Of a stretch of 17,805 nt of DNA, positions 1 to 6,827 are shown in pieces (the first letter of the stretch is position 1; each line of letters begins with the position of its first letter). The notes under the pieces are model-generated. The model searched no databases, had not been told where the DNA came from, and saw nothing but the letters and a program-made list of their open reading frames with translations. A program made the position numbers and the translations under genes. Source of the stretch: NZQO01 sp964639255 (GTDB lineage Bacteria > Bacteroidota > Bacteroidia > Flavobacteriales > Flavobacteriaceae); NCBI GenBank assembly GCA_964639255.1, contig CAZXDP010000055.1:1-17805 (forward strand), read 5' to 3'.

Positions 1-791
1 ACATCGGGGATATTGATAAGCACTCCCTTGGCTCCACCAGCGGTCAAGGCTTCCACCTGTTGGCTGTATACCGATGCAAATACATTGGGATCTGTAATAT
101 CGCTACTACCGTAAGTAGTGGGATCGAGATTTCCAGTTTGGTCCACCCCAGAGCCTCCATTAGTGGCATAGCTTAAAATATCGTTGTTCCCTATCCAAAG
201 CGAGAAAAACGTTGGGTTCAGCGACACGGCATCTGCCAAAATCGTGGCATTGGCGCTCGTTGCGATTCTTGCGAAGTATGGATTTGCCTCTCCAGAAAGA
301 ATTCCACCTGCATTTCCATACCCCGGAGCGACCAAATGAAAACTCTTTGCACCAGGAATACCCATATTATTGAAAGGACCTGTTGGGCTGGTGGTAACCT
401 CTGTTGTAGGCGTACCTTCTAAAACCACTGGAGACCTGTTGCCCTGGGGGTCTACGGAAAGCACCAAACGATTTTGTGCTATTTGCGTACCGTTCAAAAG
501 AAGTCCGCCCAAGTTGTCATTCATTAGGGGTTGGCTAAAATCGTCCCCGCCCCCGGCGCGCTCAAATTGCTGAGCCAAGATGTTAGGGAATGAATTCTGC
601 TGACCGGAAATGTACAAGGCATTATCGGCAAAACCGGCTGTTAGGGAGTTTCCTAATGCAACGTAATTGGTAAGGTTCGCCTCCCCGCTCGAGTAGAAGC
701 CATCTTCGTTAACGGGATTGTCAAACTCGGCTTCACAGCTTACAAAACCAATGGCCAGCAAGCCTAATACTATTTTTATGTTGTTTTTCAT
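1..791 (-). CDS. SGNH/GDSL-family lipoprotein hydrolase (partial, 3' end outside window)
   Basis: I read this gene from the reverse complement; it starts at the ATG complementary to 789-791 and stays open to the left edge, so about 263 residues are visible and the C-terminus is missing. The N-terminus is a lipoprotein signal peptide: a short hydrophobic stretch ending in GFVSC, with the lipid-bearing Cys at residue 19. An SGNH block I follows at residues 47-51 (GNSLT, likely nucleophile Ser49). NMGIPGAK resembles block II, and block III is clear at residues 201-204 (GNND). The block V Asp-His pair lies beyond the edge. The family hydrolyses esters, including lipids and acyl-sugars; the substrate here is unknown. 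It sits 19 nt downstream of an OmpP1/FadL-type channel on the same strand, so co-transcription is likely, which suggests hydrolysis of a hydrophobic ester at the envelope coupled to uptake (inference). The fold assignment is firm, the specificity is not. Confidence 0.85.
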   Translation of the reverse strand, partial: MKNNIKIVLGLLAIGFVSCEAEFDNPVNEDGFYSSGEANLTNYVALGNSLTAGFADNALYISGQQNSFPNILAQQFERAGGGDDFSQPLMNDNLGGLLLNGTQIAQNRLVLSVDPQGNRSPVVLEGTPTTEVTTSPTGPFNNMGIPGAKSFHLVAPGYGNAGGILSGEANPYFARIATSANATILADAVSLNPTFFSLWIGNNDILSYATNGGSGVDQTGNLDPTTYGSSDITDPNVFASVYSQQVEALTAGGAKGVLINIPD

Positions 792-810
792 CTTTTCTAA
801 ATTTTGTCAA

Positions 811-2058
811 TTACAATTTATACGTAATTCCCAATCCCGGTATAAAGGCATTGGACTTATAGGTTCCTTCAAACGGCACTACTTGTCCGTTTTCGAAATA
901 GCCGTTATACGAAGCATCTACCTCCTCAAAGTGCAGGTACAGGAATGAGGCATCAATTTGGAAATGGTCGCTCACATTCACCGACAAACCAGCAGTGTAG
1001 CCGTTGCTGTCGTTTCTTGGGGTTTCTGGAGCGTAGAAGCCATCTTGTAGTGGCGTTTCATCAAAATAATATCCGGCGCGTAGCGTAAACATATCCGTTG
1101 CTTCGTACTGAAGTCCGAAACGATATGTAGAGGCATTTTTATAGTTTCGCGGGTTTTGGGAATCGGGAATGTTCGGATTTGCAAAATCGATATCCAATGA
1201 ATTGTAAACATCCCAAAACGCACGATTATAGTCGAAAGCGAACATCCATTTTTCGCAGAATGTGTAGGAAAGACCTACTGAAAGTTCTGCTGGCAACGGC
1301 AGGGAGGCATCGAAGGTAGTGTCTTCAAAAGGCACTAAGGGTGAATTTGGGATATTCTGAAAATCGGCTTCGCCTTCTTCCGCTTCGAGAATAATCTCAG
1401 AGCGGTAGTTTGCACCAATACGAAGGTCTTCGGTTGGTGAGAACATAGCGCCTACAGTCCAGCCCCAATTGTTTACCCCAGAAGCATCAATGGTAACTTC
1501 AGAGCGGTTTCCATCGATATCGGTAAGGGTTCGGTTCAAATTTCTGTTGAAGTTCACCGATCCTGTAGCGTAGATAGGCCCTCCTCCAATACTAAATTTT
1601 TCGCTTAGTTCAAAAGCGATGGTGGGTTGTATAAATATTGCCTGCAACTCGATATTGTTCACCAAATGCGAACCGGCCCAATCGTCTTCATATTCCACGG
1701 TACTTCCATAGGGACTATAAGCCGCTAACCCTACCGAAAGCCAATCCGTAGCCTGATAGGAAATATACGCATAAAAGGGCGTCCCTACAGGGCTATCAGT
1801 CTCGGCAAAGGCGCCGGTAGCTTCGTTTTGATAAGATACGTTGGAGAAAACACCGCTTACGCCCGCCGAAACGGTTAGCTTGCTCTCTAGATACACAAGG
1901 CCAGCGGGGTTGAAAAAGGCCGATTCGCTGCTTACCACAGCCACACCAGTGTGACCCATGGCCAAGGCCTTCTGGCCCTGAAGGCTCACTCGATATCCAC
2001 CAGCGTACGTCACTGCACCTGCCAAGGCAAAAACAGCAAGAAGGATTACTTTCTTCAT
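811..2058 (-). CDS. OmpP1/FadL-family outer-membrane transport protein
   Basis: A 415-residue outer-membrane beta-barrel. Residues 1-19 form a Sec signal peptide (MKK, then a hydrophobic run ending TYAG). The mature protein begins with the N-terminal plug typical of FadL-type channels, including the family's NPA motif at residues 50-52 (FFNPAGL). The rest alternates short polar and aromatic strands and ends in a barrel-closing strand (LGITYKL). Family members passively move hydrophobic compounds such as long-chain fatty acids or aromatics across the outer membrane; the substrate cannot be read here. Length is in the usual 400-450 range. The SGNH lipoprotein gene follows after 19 nt and probably shares the transcript. 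The 119 nt upstream, before the alpha/beta hydrolase gene, contain a weak promoter candidate (2097-2123) and a short palindrome (2145-2158), so this pair may be regulated apart from the hydrolase and pdxJ. Confidence 0.9.
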   Translation of the reverse strand: MKKVILLAVFALAGAVTYAGGYRVSLQGQKALAMGHTGVAVVSSESAFFNPAGLVYLESKLTVSAGVSGVFSNVSYQNEATGAFAETDSPVGTPFYAYISYQATDWLSVGLAAYSPYGSTVEYEDDWAGSHLVNNIELQAIFIQPTIAFELSEKFSIGGGPIYATGSVNFNRNLNRTLTDIDGNRSEVTIDASGVNNWGWTVGAMFSPTEDLRIGANYRSEIILEAEEGEADFQNIPNSPLVPFEDTTFDASLPLPAELSVGLSYTFCEKWMFAFDYNRAFWDVYNSLDIDFANPNIPDSQNPRNYKNASTYRFGLQYEATDMFTLRAGYYFDETPLQDGFYAPETPRNDSNGYTAGLSVNVSDHFQIDASFLYLHFEEVDASYNGYFENGQVVPFEGTYKSNAFIPGLGITYKL

Positions 2059-2096
2059 AATTAGGTTTTGAGTTAGATTAATGTTTGGGTTAATGT

Positions 2097-2123
2097 CAAA
2101 TTATTTCTGAAAAGGGCATCAAA
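2097..2123 (-). promoter_or_regulatory. Candidate promoter of the FadL-type gene
   Basis: On the minus strand TTTG (2120-2123) is followed after 16 nt by TAATTTG (2097-2103). The Bacteroidota -7 consensus is TAnnTTTG, so this box is one base short. The same TTTG-N16-TAATTTG arrangement occurs before the CBS gene. It would give a leader of about 30 nt. The match is weak. Confidence 0.3.
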
Positions 2124-2144
2124 TTCGTACACACCTGTAATTTA

Positions 2145-2158
2145 TTATGCATACATAA
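2145..2158. repeat. Short palindrome upstream of the FadL-type gene
   Basis: TTATGCATACATAA has 5-bp arms (TTATG/CATAA) around four bases and lies about 22 nt upstream of the candidate -33 element. The position would suit a dimeric regulator, but a 14-bp AT-rich palindrome can arise by chance. Confidence 0.25.
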
Positions 2159-2177
2159 CAAAATGGCCTTTGCAATG

Positions 2178-2939
2178 TTATAAAAAATTCATAACATTTC
2201 GGTAAAATTCTTCGGGATTTTCCGCGTGCAGCCAATGCCCGGCTTCAGGAATTGTAGTAAGGACAGCCTTGGGGAAATGCTTTTTTATCAGAATTTCATC
2301 CATAGGCTCTATGTACCCAGAGCGCTCGCCCTTTAAGAAAAGGGTGTCACCCTCATACTTTGCCTCAGGGTCAAGGGGTCTGCCCACCTCTTCTACCTCC
2401 TTGGTGAGCACGGGCAAATTCATTCGCAGGGCCAACCGCCCCTTTTCTTTCCAATAAAGATTCTTCAGCAAGAATTGGCGGGTCCCCATATCGGGTATGT
2501 ATTCTGAAAGCACCTTGTCTGCATCTCCCCGTGACCGTATTTGGTCAAATTGCAAAGCGTCCAATGCCTTTAAAATGTCTTGATGGTGTTGTGGATAGCT
2601 TTTGGGAGCAATGTCTGCCACGATAAGCTTGGACACTTGGTTGGGGTTAGAAACGGCAAACTGCATAGCGGTCTTTCCTCCCATGGAATGTCCTAAAAGC
2701 ACTATGCTAGACAGATCGTGTTCGTTGCTGTAGTTCTTTAGATCTTCTGCCATAATCTCATAACTAAAGGCAGGATCGTGAAAGCTCCGGCCGTGGTTGC
2801 GTTGGTCTATCAGATGCACCTGATAGCCTTGCTCTGAAAATTGGTTGCCCAATGATTTCCAGTTATCGCCACTACCTAAAAAACCGTGCAGGATGAGAAA
2901 AGGAGTGCCCTCGCCCATTATTTGGGAATGTAATTTCAT
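2178..2939 (-). CDS. Alpha/beta-hydrolase-fold esterase, YbfF-like
   Basis: A 253-residue cytosolic alpha/beta hydrolase with no signal peptide. The oxyanion-hole motif HGF is at residues 18-20, the nucleophile elbow GHSMGG has Ser85, and the catalytic His is in GHWLH (His235). The probable acid is Asp109 in the DIAP motif, which is typical of the YbfF subgroup of short-chain acyl esterases. The DQRNHGRS stretch at 45-52 is also common in this subgroup. The length matches the family (about 250). The start ATG lies one base beyond the pdxJ stop on the same strand, so the two genes almost certainly share an mRNA; I recall this pairing as frequent in Flavobacteriia. YbfF-type enzymes hydrolyse small acyl esters and acyl-CoA analogues in vitro, but the physiological substrate is unknown. 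No link to pyridoxal metabolism beyond co-transcription can be read from the sequence. Confidence 0.9.
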   Translation of the reverse strand: MKLHSQIMGEGTPFLILHGFLGSGDNWKSLGNQFSEQGYQVHLIDQRNHGRSFHDPAFSYEIMAEDLKNYSNEHDLSSIVLLGHSMGGKTAMQFAVSNPNQVSKLIVADIAPKSYPQHHQDILKALDALQFDQIRSRGDADKVLSEYIPDMGTRQFLLKNLYWKEKGRLALRMNLPVLTKEVEEVGRPLDPEAKYEGDTLFLKGERSGYIEPMDEILIKKHFPKAVLTTIPEAGHWLHAENPEEFYRNVMNFL

Positions 2940-2940
2940 A

Positions 2941-3654
2941 TTATTTCAATTTTTGAAGGTATTGGGCAATTACCCGTTCTAGCCCATCATAGAGCGCTTC
3001 GGAAATGAGTGCGTGGCCTATGGAAACTTCCAACAAGTGCGGGACATTTTCCTTAAAAAAGCGAATATTGGTAAGCGATAGGTCGTGGCCGGCGTTTATG
3101 CCCAAATCGAGTTGGTGGGCGAGATTGGCACACTCCACGTAGGGAAGTATCGCCTTTTCATTTCCCAACTCGTACTGCTTCGCGAACGCTTCGGTATAGA
3201 GCTCGATACGGTGGGCACCCACGTGCGCGGCACCTTCAACCATATCCAAATTAGGGTCTACGAAAATAGAGGTGCGTATCCCATTGCGCTTAAATTCGGC
3301 AATGATTTCCTTTAAAAAGGATGCGTTTTTTACCGTGTCCCAACCCGCATTCGAGGTGATGGCATCGACACTATCGGGCACCAAGGTCACTTGTGTGGGT
3401 TTCACCTCGAGCACCAGATCGGTAAAGGCATCCATCGGGTTACCCTCGATATTGTATTCTGTAGTAACGACAGATTTCAGGTCTCGAACATCCTGATAGG
3501 TAATGTGGCGCTCATCGGGCCGAGGGTGTACGGTGATGCCTTGGGCCCCAAATTTCTGTATATCAATGGCGGCCTTCACCACATTGGGCACATCGCCGCC
3601 ACGGGCATTTCTAAGAGTGGCGATCTTGTTTATGTTTACGCTTAACTTTGTCAT
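2941..3654 (-). CDS. pdxJ: Pyridoxine 5'-phosphate synthase PdxJ
   Basis: A 237-residue TIM-barrel enzyme (E. coli PdxJ is 243). It condenses 3-amino-2-oxopropyl phosphate with 1-deoxy-D-xylulose 5-phosphate to pyridoxine 5'-phosphate, the last ring-closing step of the DXP-dependent vitamin B6 pathway, in the cytosol. Family signatures are intact: VNINKIATLRNARGG at residues 6-20, GITVHPRPDERHI at 39-51 with His43, Glu70 in NIEG, INAGHDLS at 186-193 with His190, and SIGHA at 211-215. The Asn-Lys at 9-10 replaces the Asp-His seen in the E. coli protein; from memory this is usual in Bacteroidota. The start at 3654 follows an A/T-rich stretch with no Shine-Dalgarno sequence, as expected for the phylum. 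It is the first gene of a two-gene unit with the alpha/beta hydrolase and is divergent from the CBS-protein gene. Confidence 0.97.
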   Translation of the reverse strand: MTKLSVNINKIATLRNARGGDVPNVVKAAIDIQKFGAQGITVHPRPDERHITYQDVRDLKSVVTTEYNIEGNPMDAFTDLVLEVKPTQVTLVPDSVDAITSNAGWDTVKNASFLKEIIAEFKRNGIRTSIFVDPNLDMVEGAAHVGAHRIELYTEAFAKQYELGNEKAILPYVECANLAHQLDLGINAGHDLSLTNIRFFKENVPHLLEVSIGHALISEALYDGLERVIAQYLQKLK

Positions 3655-3673
3655 AATTTTACCGTATAATTAA

Positions 3674-3681
3674 CAAAAATA
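3674..3681 (-). promoter_or_regulatory. Candidate -7 element for pdxJ
   Basis: TATTTTTG on the minus strand is a perfect match to the Bacteroidota -7 consensus TAnnTTTG. Its last base lies 20 nt before the pdxJ ATG, implying a leader of roughly 14 nt. I found no TTG at the expected -33 distance, so support comes from the -7 box and its position only. Confidence 0.4.
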
Positions 3682-3689
3682 CAAAGCTT

Positions 3690-3703
3690 GGCAAGGCTTT
3701 GCC
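3690..3703. repeat. Imperfect palindrome in the divergent pdxJ/CBS intergenic region
   Basis: GGCAAGGCTTTGCC is a near-perfect palindrome (one mismatched pair) placed between the two candidate divergent promoters, and it overlaps the candidate -33 TTTG of the CBS gene. It could be an operator for either direction. No regulator is encoded nearby and chance cannot be excluded. Confidence 0.3.
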
Positions 3704-3724
3704 ATTTATATTTTAAGTAATTTG
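3698..3724 (+). promoter_or_regulatory. Candidate promoter of the CBS-protein/nadK unit
   Basis: TTTG (3698-3701), a 16-nt spacer, then TAATTTG (3718-3724), one base shorter than the consensus TAnnTTTG. The last base lies 17 nt before the proposed TTG start, close to the spacing at the other promoter candidates here. Weak to moderate support. Confidence 0.35.
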
Positions 3725-3740
3725 CATAAAAATTTTCGCT

Positions 3741-4397
3741 TTGAATACCCAGATTTATATAATAAATGACATTTCTCCTTTCGACATTTCCTCGAGTTTA
3801 AAGGAGGTACAGCGAACCTTCAACCAACTAACTTATACCCATTTGCCTGTGCACCAAGACGGTGTGTATTTAGGTTCTATTGCAGAAACAGACGCCCATT
3901 GCTTCGATAGCTCCAAAGCGTTGCAGGACTACCAATATGCGCTGGAAGGCTTCTTTGTTCGCGAAAATACCAATTGGCTAGATATTCTTGAGGCCTTTGC
4001 CTTGCACAACAGCAATATTATGCCTGTTCTATCTGAACAGAACAAATATCTAGGCTATTATGAGCTGGGTGATATTATGAGTATGTTCAACGATACTCCC
4101 TTTCTAGGCGAGGCGGGAGCCATTATCGTGGTTGAGAAGGGCATTAATGACTATTCCTTCAGTGAGGTGAGCCAAATTGTGGAGTCGAACAGTGCGAAGC
4201 TTCTTGGAATGTTCATTTCAAAAATGGAGACAGATCGGGTTCAAATAACGGTAAAGATTGGACATACCGGCATGAATGCCATTGTACAGACCTTTAGGCG
4301 GTACAACTACACCATTATCTCAAACCACGAGGAGGACAAATTTCTTGAAGATTTAAAAGACCGTTCCAACTACCTGGACAAATACCTCAACATCTAA
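3741..4397 (+). CDS. CBS-domain pair protein with C-terminal ACT-like domain
   Basis: A 218-residue cytosolic protein without signal peptide. Residues about 5-60 and 65-118 look like two CBS motifs (the second contains NIMPVL and GYYELGDIM), which together form a Bateman module that usually binds adenine nucleotides. Residues about 122-195 look like an ACT-like regulatory domain (GAIIVVEKG at 126-134, then VQITVKIGHTGMNAIVQTF). There is no catalytic domain, so a ligand-sensing or regulatory role is the best reading. The start is TTG at 3741: no in-frame ATG or GTG lies between the promoter and the conserved region, and initiating here keeps the N-terminal CBS strand. nadK follows after 4 nt, so the two are co-transcribed. 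A link to adenylate or NAD(P) status is attractive but is inference. The domain calls rest on sequence pattern only. Confidence 0.85.
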   Translation: MNTQIYIINDISPFDISSSLKEVQRTFNQLTYTHLPVHQDGVYLGSIAETDAHCFDSSKALQDYQYALEGFFVRENTNWLDILEAFALHNSNIMPVLSEQNKYLGYYELGDIMSMFNDTPFLGEAGAIIVVEKGINDYSFSEVSQIVESNSAKLLGMFISKMETDRVQITVKIGHTGMNAIVQTFRRYNYTIISNHEEDKFLEDLKDRSNYLDKYLNI

Positions 4398-4401
4398 GGT
4401 T

Positions 4402-5289
4402 ATGAAAATTGGTATCTATGGCCAGTTCTACCACGAGAACTCCGAGACGTACATTCAGCATATCCTTCACGCGCTTCAGCAAAAGAACATGGAGGTGCTC
4501 ATCGAGGAGAACTTTCTCGAAATTATAAACCAGAACGACGAGATTACCAAGAATTTCTCTGGCTTCCAAACCTTCACCGAACTAGACAGCACGTTCGACC
4601 TTTTCTTCAGTATTGGGGGCGACGGTACTATCTTGAAGTCGATCACTTTTGTGGGCGACCTCGACATTCCCATTGTAGGAATCAACACAGGAAGATTGGG
4701 TTTTTTGGCAACCATCCAAAAAGAGGAAATTTCAGAAAGCATTTCAGAAATATTGGAGGGCAACTATTTTATTTCAGAAAGAAGCCTGCTCACCGTGTCC
4801 ACCAACCCCGTTACCGATGCGATTGACGAGAACCTTAACTATGCTCTTAACGAAATTGCCGTAAACCGAAAGAACACTACCTCGATGATCAAGGTGGAAA
4901 CAGCGGTTAATGGACACCACCTCACCTCTTACTGGTCTGACGGCTTGATTGTCTCCACCCCCACCGGCAGCACGGGCTATTCCTTAAGCTGTGGCGGTCC
5001 CGTAGTGGACCCCAGCGCGCACAGCATGATCGTTACTCCCATCGCACCGCACAACCTCAACGCCAGGCCCTTGGTGCTGCCCGATGATAGCGTGTTAACG
5101 CTTAATGTTTCCGGACGCGAAAAATCCTTCCTACTGTCGCTAGATTCGCGCATTGCCACGTTAGACAACGACACCACACTTACCATTCGCAAGGCGCCCT
5201 TCAGCATAAAATTGGTGCAATTGGCCGACGATAGTTTTATAAAAACGCTTCGGAAAAAACTTTTGTGGGGAGAGGACAAAAGGAACTAA
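4402..5289 (+). CDS. nadK: NAD kinase
   Basis: A 295-residue ATP-NAD kinase that phosphorylates the 2'-hydroxyl of the NAD adenosine ribose to make NADP in the cytosol. The diagnostic motifs are present in order: GGDGT at residues 72-76 (catalytic Asp74), NTGRLGF at 95-101, NE at 150-151, STPTGSTGYSLS at 185-196 and TPIAPH at 212-217. Length is normal for bacterial NadK (290-300). The ATG at 4402 lies 4 nt after the CBS-protein stop, so it is the second gene of that short operon. The next gene has its own promoter after an inverted repeat, so nadK appears to close this transcript, although no classical terminator with a T-run follows it. Confidence 0.97.
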   Translation: MKIGIYGQFYHENSETYIQHILHALQQKNMEVLIEENFLEIINQNDEITKNFSGFQTFTELDSTFDLFFSIGGDGTILKSITFVGDLDIPIVGINTGRLGFLATIQKEEISESISEILEGNYFISERSLLTVSTNPVTDAIDENLNYALNEIAVNRKNTTSMIKVETAVNGHHLTSYWSDGLIVSTPTGSTGYSLSCGGPVVDPSAHSMIVTPIAPHNLNARPLVLPDDSVLTLNVSGREKSFLLSLDSRIATLDNDTTLTIRKAPFSIKLVQLADDSFIKTLRKKLLWGEDKRN

Positions 5290-5330
5290 ACAATAAATCA
5301 TCCCAAAACTTGTTAATCAACAGAGACTAA

Positions 5331-5355
5331 TTCGCTTAGGATATTGTTAAGCGAA
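5331..5355. repeat. Inverted repeat overlapping the porG promoter
   Basis: Two perfect 8-bp arms, TTCGCTTA (5331-5338) and TAAGCGAA (5348-5355), flank a 9-nt spacer that contains the promoter's -33 TTG (5344-5346). No T-run follows, so it is a poor intrinsic terminator for nadK. The placement over the -33 region is what an operator for a dimeric regulator would show (inference). Confidence 0.5.
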
Positions 5356-5372
5356 GTTAATTGTTATATTTG
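5344..5372 (+). promoter_or_regulatory. Promoter of the porG-uppS-bamA-skp-skp cluster
   Basis: TTG (5344-5346), an 18-nt spacer, then TATATTTG (5365-5372): both elements match the Bacteroidota consensus TTG-N17-23-TAnnTTTG. The -7 box ends 17 nt before the porG ATG, predicting a leader near 11 nt. This is the best promoter match in the window. It also argues against starting porG upstream, because a TTG-initiated frame would begin inside the promoter. Confidence 0.6.
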
Positions 5373-5388
5373 CAAACTTTTAAGGTAT

Positions 5389-6081
5389 ATGAAGTATTTC
5401 GCGGCTGTCATCTTACTGCTAACCGCCTCGTTCGTAGGGGTATCGCAAACCTATGAGATAGGGGGTATTTTAGGAGGCGCAAACGTAATTGGCGATGTGG
5501 GCAAGACCAGTTATATCGCTCCCAATACGTTTGCCTTTGGCGGTATTTTTAAATGGAACCGCAGTTCTAGACACTCTTTTAGGGGATCTGTCCTGGTGGC
5601 CAACCTAGAGGGCGACGATTTGGAATCGCACGAAACCCGCAGACAGCAACGTGGCTATTCATTTAACAACACCGTTTTTGAGACCTCTGTGGGATTGGAA
5701 TATACGTTTTGGGAATTCAATATGTACAGTGGCAGGCCCGTATCGACGCCTTATTTGTATACCGGCCTAACATGGTTTTGGTACGATGCCCTCTACAAAA
5801 GGAGCGACAACAGTATTGTAAGCTATGATGGCGCCTCTACTGCGGCCATCCCGATGGTAGTTGGCTATAAGGCAAGCTTGGCCAACCGGTTCGTCTTGGC
5901 GTTCGAGATTGGTGCCCGCTATACGTTTACAGATGATTTGGATGGAAGTTTCCCGGTGAAAGGACTGGAAGACGCCGAAAACCTACGCTTTGGCAATACC
6001 AACAATAACGATTGGTATGTGTTTACTGGCATTACCTTTACAGTAACCTTTGGCAGAAAACCCTGCTATTGCAACTTTTAA
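5389..6081 (+). CDS. porG: PorG-like T9SS outer-membrane protein (DUF6089 family)
   Basis: A 230-residue predicted outer-membrane beta-barrel. Residues 1-19 form a signal peptide (MKYF, then a hydrophobic run to VSQ). The mature protein starts with a glycine-rich strand (YEIGGILGG), carries alternating aromatic strands, and ends in FGRKPCYCNF, a tail I recall as typical of the DUF6089 family. That family includes PorG of the type IX secretion machinery, and in Porphyromonas gingivalis porG also lies directly upstream of uppS, bamA and the ompH pair, so synteny supports the name. The frame stays open upstream to 5344, but that extension begins inside the promoter and lacks a signal peptide, so ATG 5389 is preferred. 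uppS starts 8 nt after the stop. PorG interacts with the PorK/PorN ring in P. gingivalis (established there); the role here is by analogy. Confidence 0.75.
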   Translation: MKYFAAVILLLTASFVGVSQTYEIGGILGGANVIGDVGKTSYIAPNTFAFGGIFKWNRSSRHSFRGSVLVANLEGDDLESHETRRQQRGYSFNNTVFETSVGLEYTFWEFNMYSGRPVSTPYLYTGLTWFWYDALYKRSDNSIVSYDGASTAAIPMVVGYKASLANRFVLAFEIGARYTFTDDLDGSFPVKGLEDAENLRFGNTNNNDWYVFTGITFTVTFGRKPCYCNF

Positions 6082-6089
6082 CCCCTACT

Positions 6090-6827
6090 ATGAGCCTTCA
6101 GGAGCAAATAGATAAAAAGAAGCTACCACAGCATTTGGCCATTATTATGGACGGTAACGGTCGTTGGGCAAAACAGCAAGGTAAGTTTAGGACCTTTGGC
6201 CACGAAAACGGCACCAAAGCCGTGCGAGAAATCGTAGAGGCTTGCGCTGAGATTCACATACCCTACCTAACGCTCTACGCCTTTTCCACCGAAAACTGGA
6301 ACAGGCCCAAATTGGAAGTAGAGCTGCTTATGAAACTCTTGGTCTCGTCTCTGCGGAAGGAAATAAAGACTCTTCAAGACAACGACATACGCCTTAATGC
6401 CATTGGCAATTTAGAGGCACTGCCTAAAAAGGCACACAAAGAGCTTTTGGATGTTATCGAGAAAACTTCGCAGAACAACCGAATGACCCTTACCCTAGCG
6501 CTTAGCTACGGCTCGCGGGAAGAAATAACAAAATCCATTCAAGAGATTAGCCTTAAAGTTAAAAATAACCTAATTTCGCCGCAGGAAATAGATGAATCAT
6601 ATATTAATAATCATCTTTACACGCAAAATTTACCAGATGTAGATCTATTGATACGCACGAGCGGTGAGCAGCGTATCAGTAATTTTTTACTTTGGCAAAT
6701 AGCCTATGCCGAGTTGTATTTTACCGAAACACTTTGGCCCGATTATACGAAGAACCATCTTTTTGAAGCAATACTAAATTATCAACACAGAGAAAGAAGA
6801 TTTGGAAAGACAAGTGAGCAACTCTAA
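6090..6827 (+). CDS. uppS: Isoprenyl transferase (undecaprenyl-diphosphate synthase)
   Basis: A 245-residue cis-prenyltransferase that extends farnesyl diphosphate with isopentenyl diphosphate to undecaprenyl diphosphate, precursor of the lipid carrier for peptidoglycan and other surface glycans; it acts at the cytosolic membrane face. The family motifs are intact: LAIIMDGNGRWAK at residues 16-28 (catalytic Asp21), the FSTENW block, LSYGSREEI, and the C-terminal RTSGEQRISNFLLWQ block that binds IPP, followed by AYAELYF. Length is normal (about 245-255). The frame is open back to 6012, but that extension would lie inside porG and adds no conserved sequence; ATG 6090 sits 8 nt after the porG stop. 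The 3' end overlaps the likely bamA start by 26 nt, so translational coupling is likely. Confidence 0.96.
   Translation: MSLQEQIDKKKLPQHLAIIMDGNGRWAKQQGKFRTFGHENGTKAVREIVEACAEIHIPYLTLYAFSTENWNRPKLEVELLMKLLVSSLRKEIKTLQDNDIRLNAIGNLEALPKKAHKELLDVIEKTSQNNRMTLTLALSYGSREEITKSIQEISLKVKNNLISPQEIDESYINNHLYTQNLPDVDLLIRTSGEQRISNFLLWQIAYAELYFTETLWPDYTKNHLFEAILNYQHRERRFGKTSEQL

Noticed and set aside
2176..2196. TGTTAT/ATAACA inverted repeat at the end of the alpha/beta hydrolase gene as a terminator
   Set aside because: Only 6 AT-rich base pairs with a 9-nt loop and no T-run on the transcribed strand.
5344..5388. Upstream extension of the porG reading frame from a TTG
   Set aside because: It begins on the -33 element of the promoter, spans the -7 box and would bury the signal peptide; ATG 5389 is better.
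6012..6089. Upstream extension of uppS into porG
   Set aside because: It overlaps the end of porG in another frame and adds no sequence conserved in the family.
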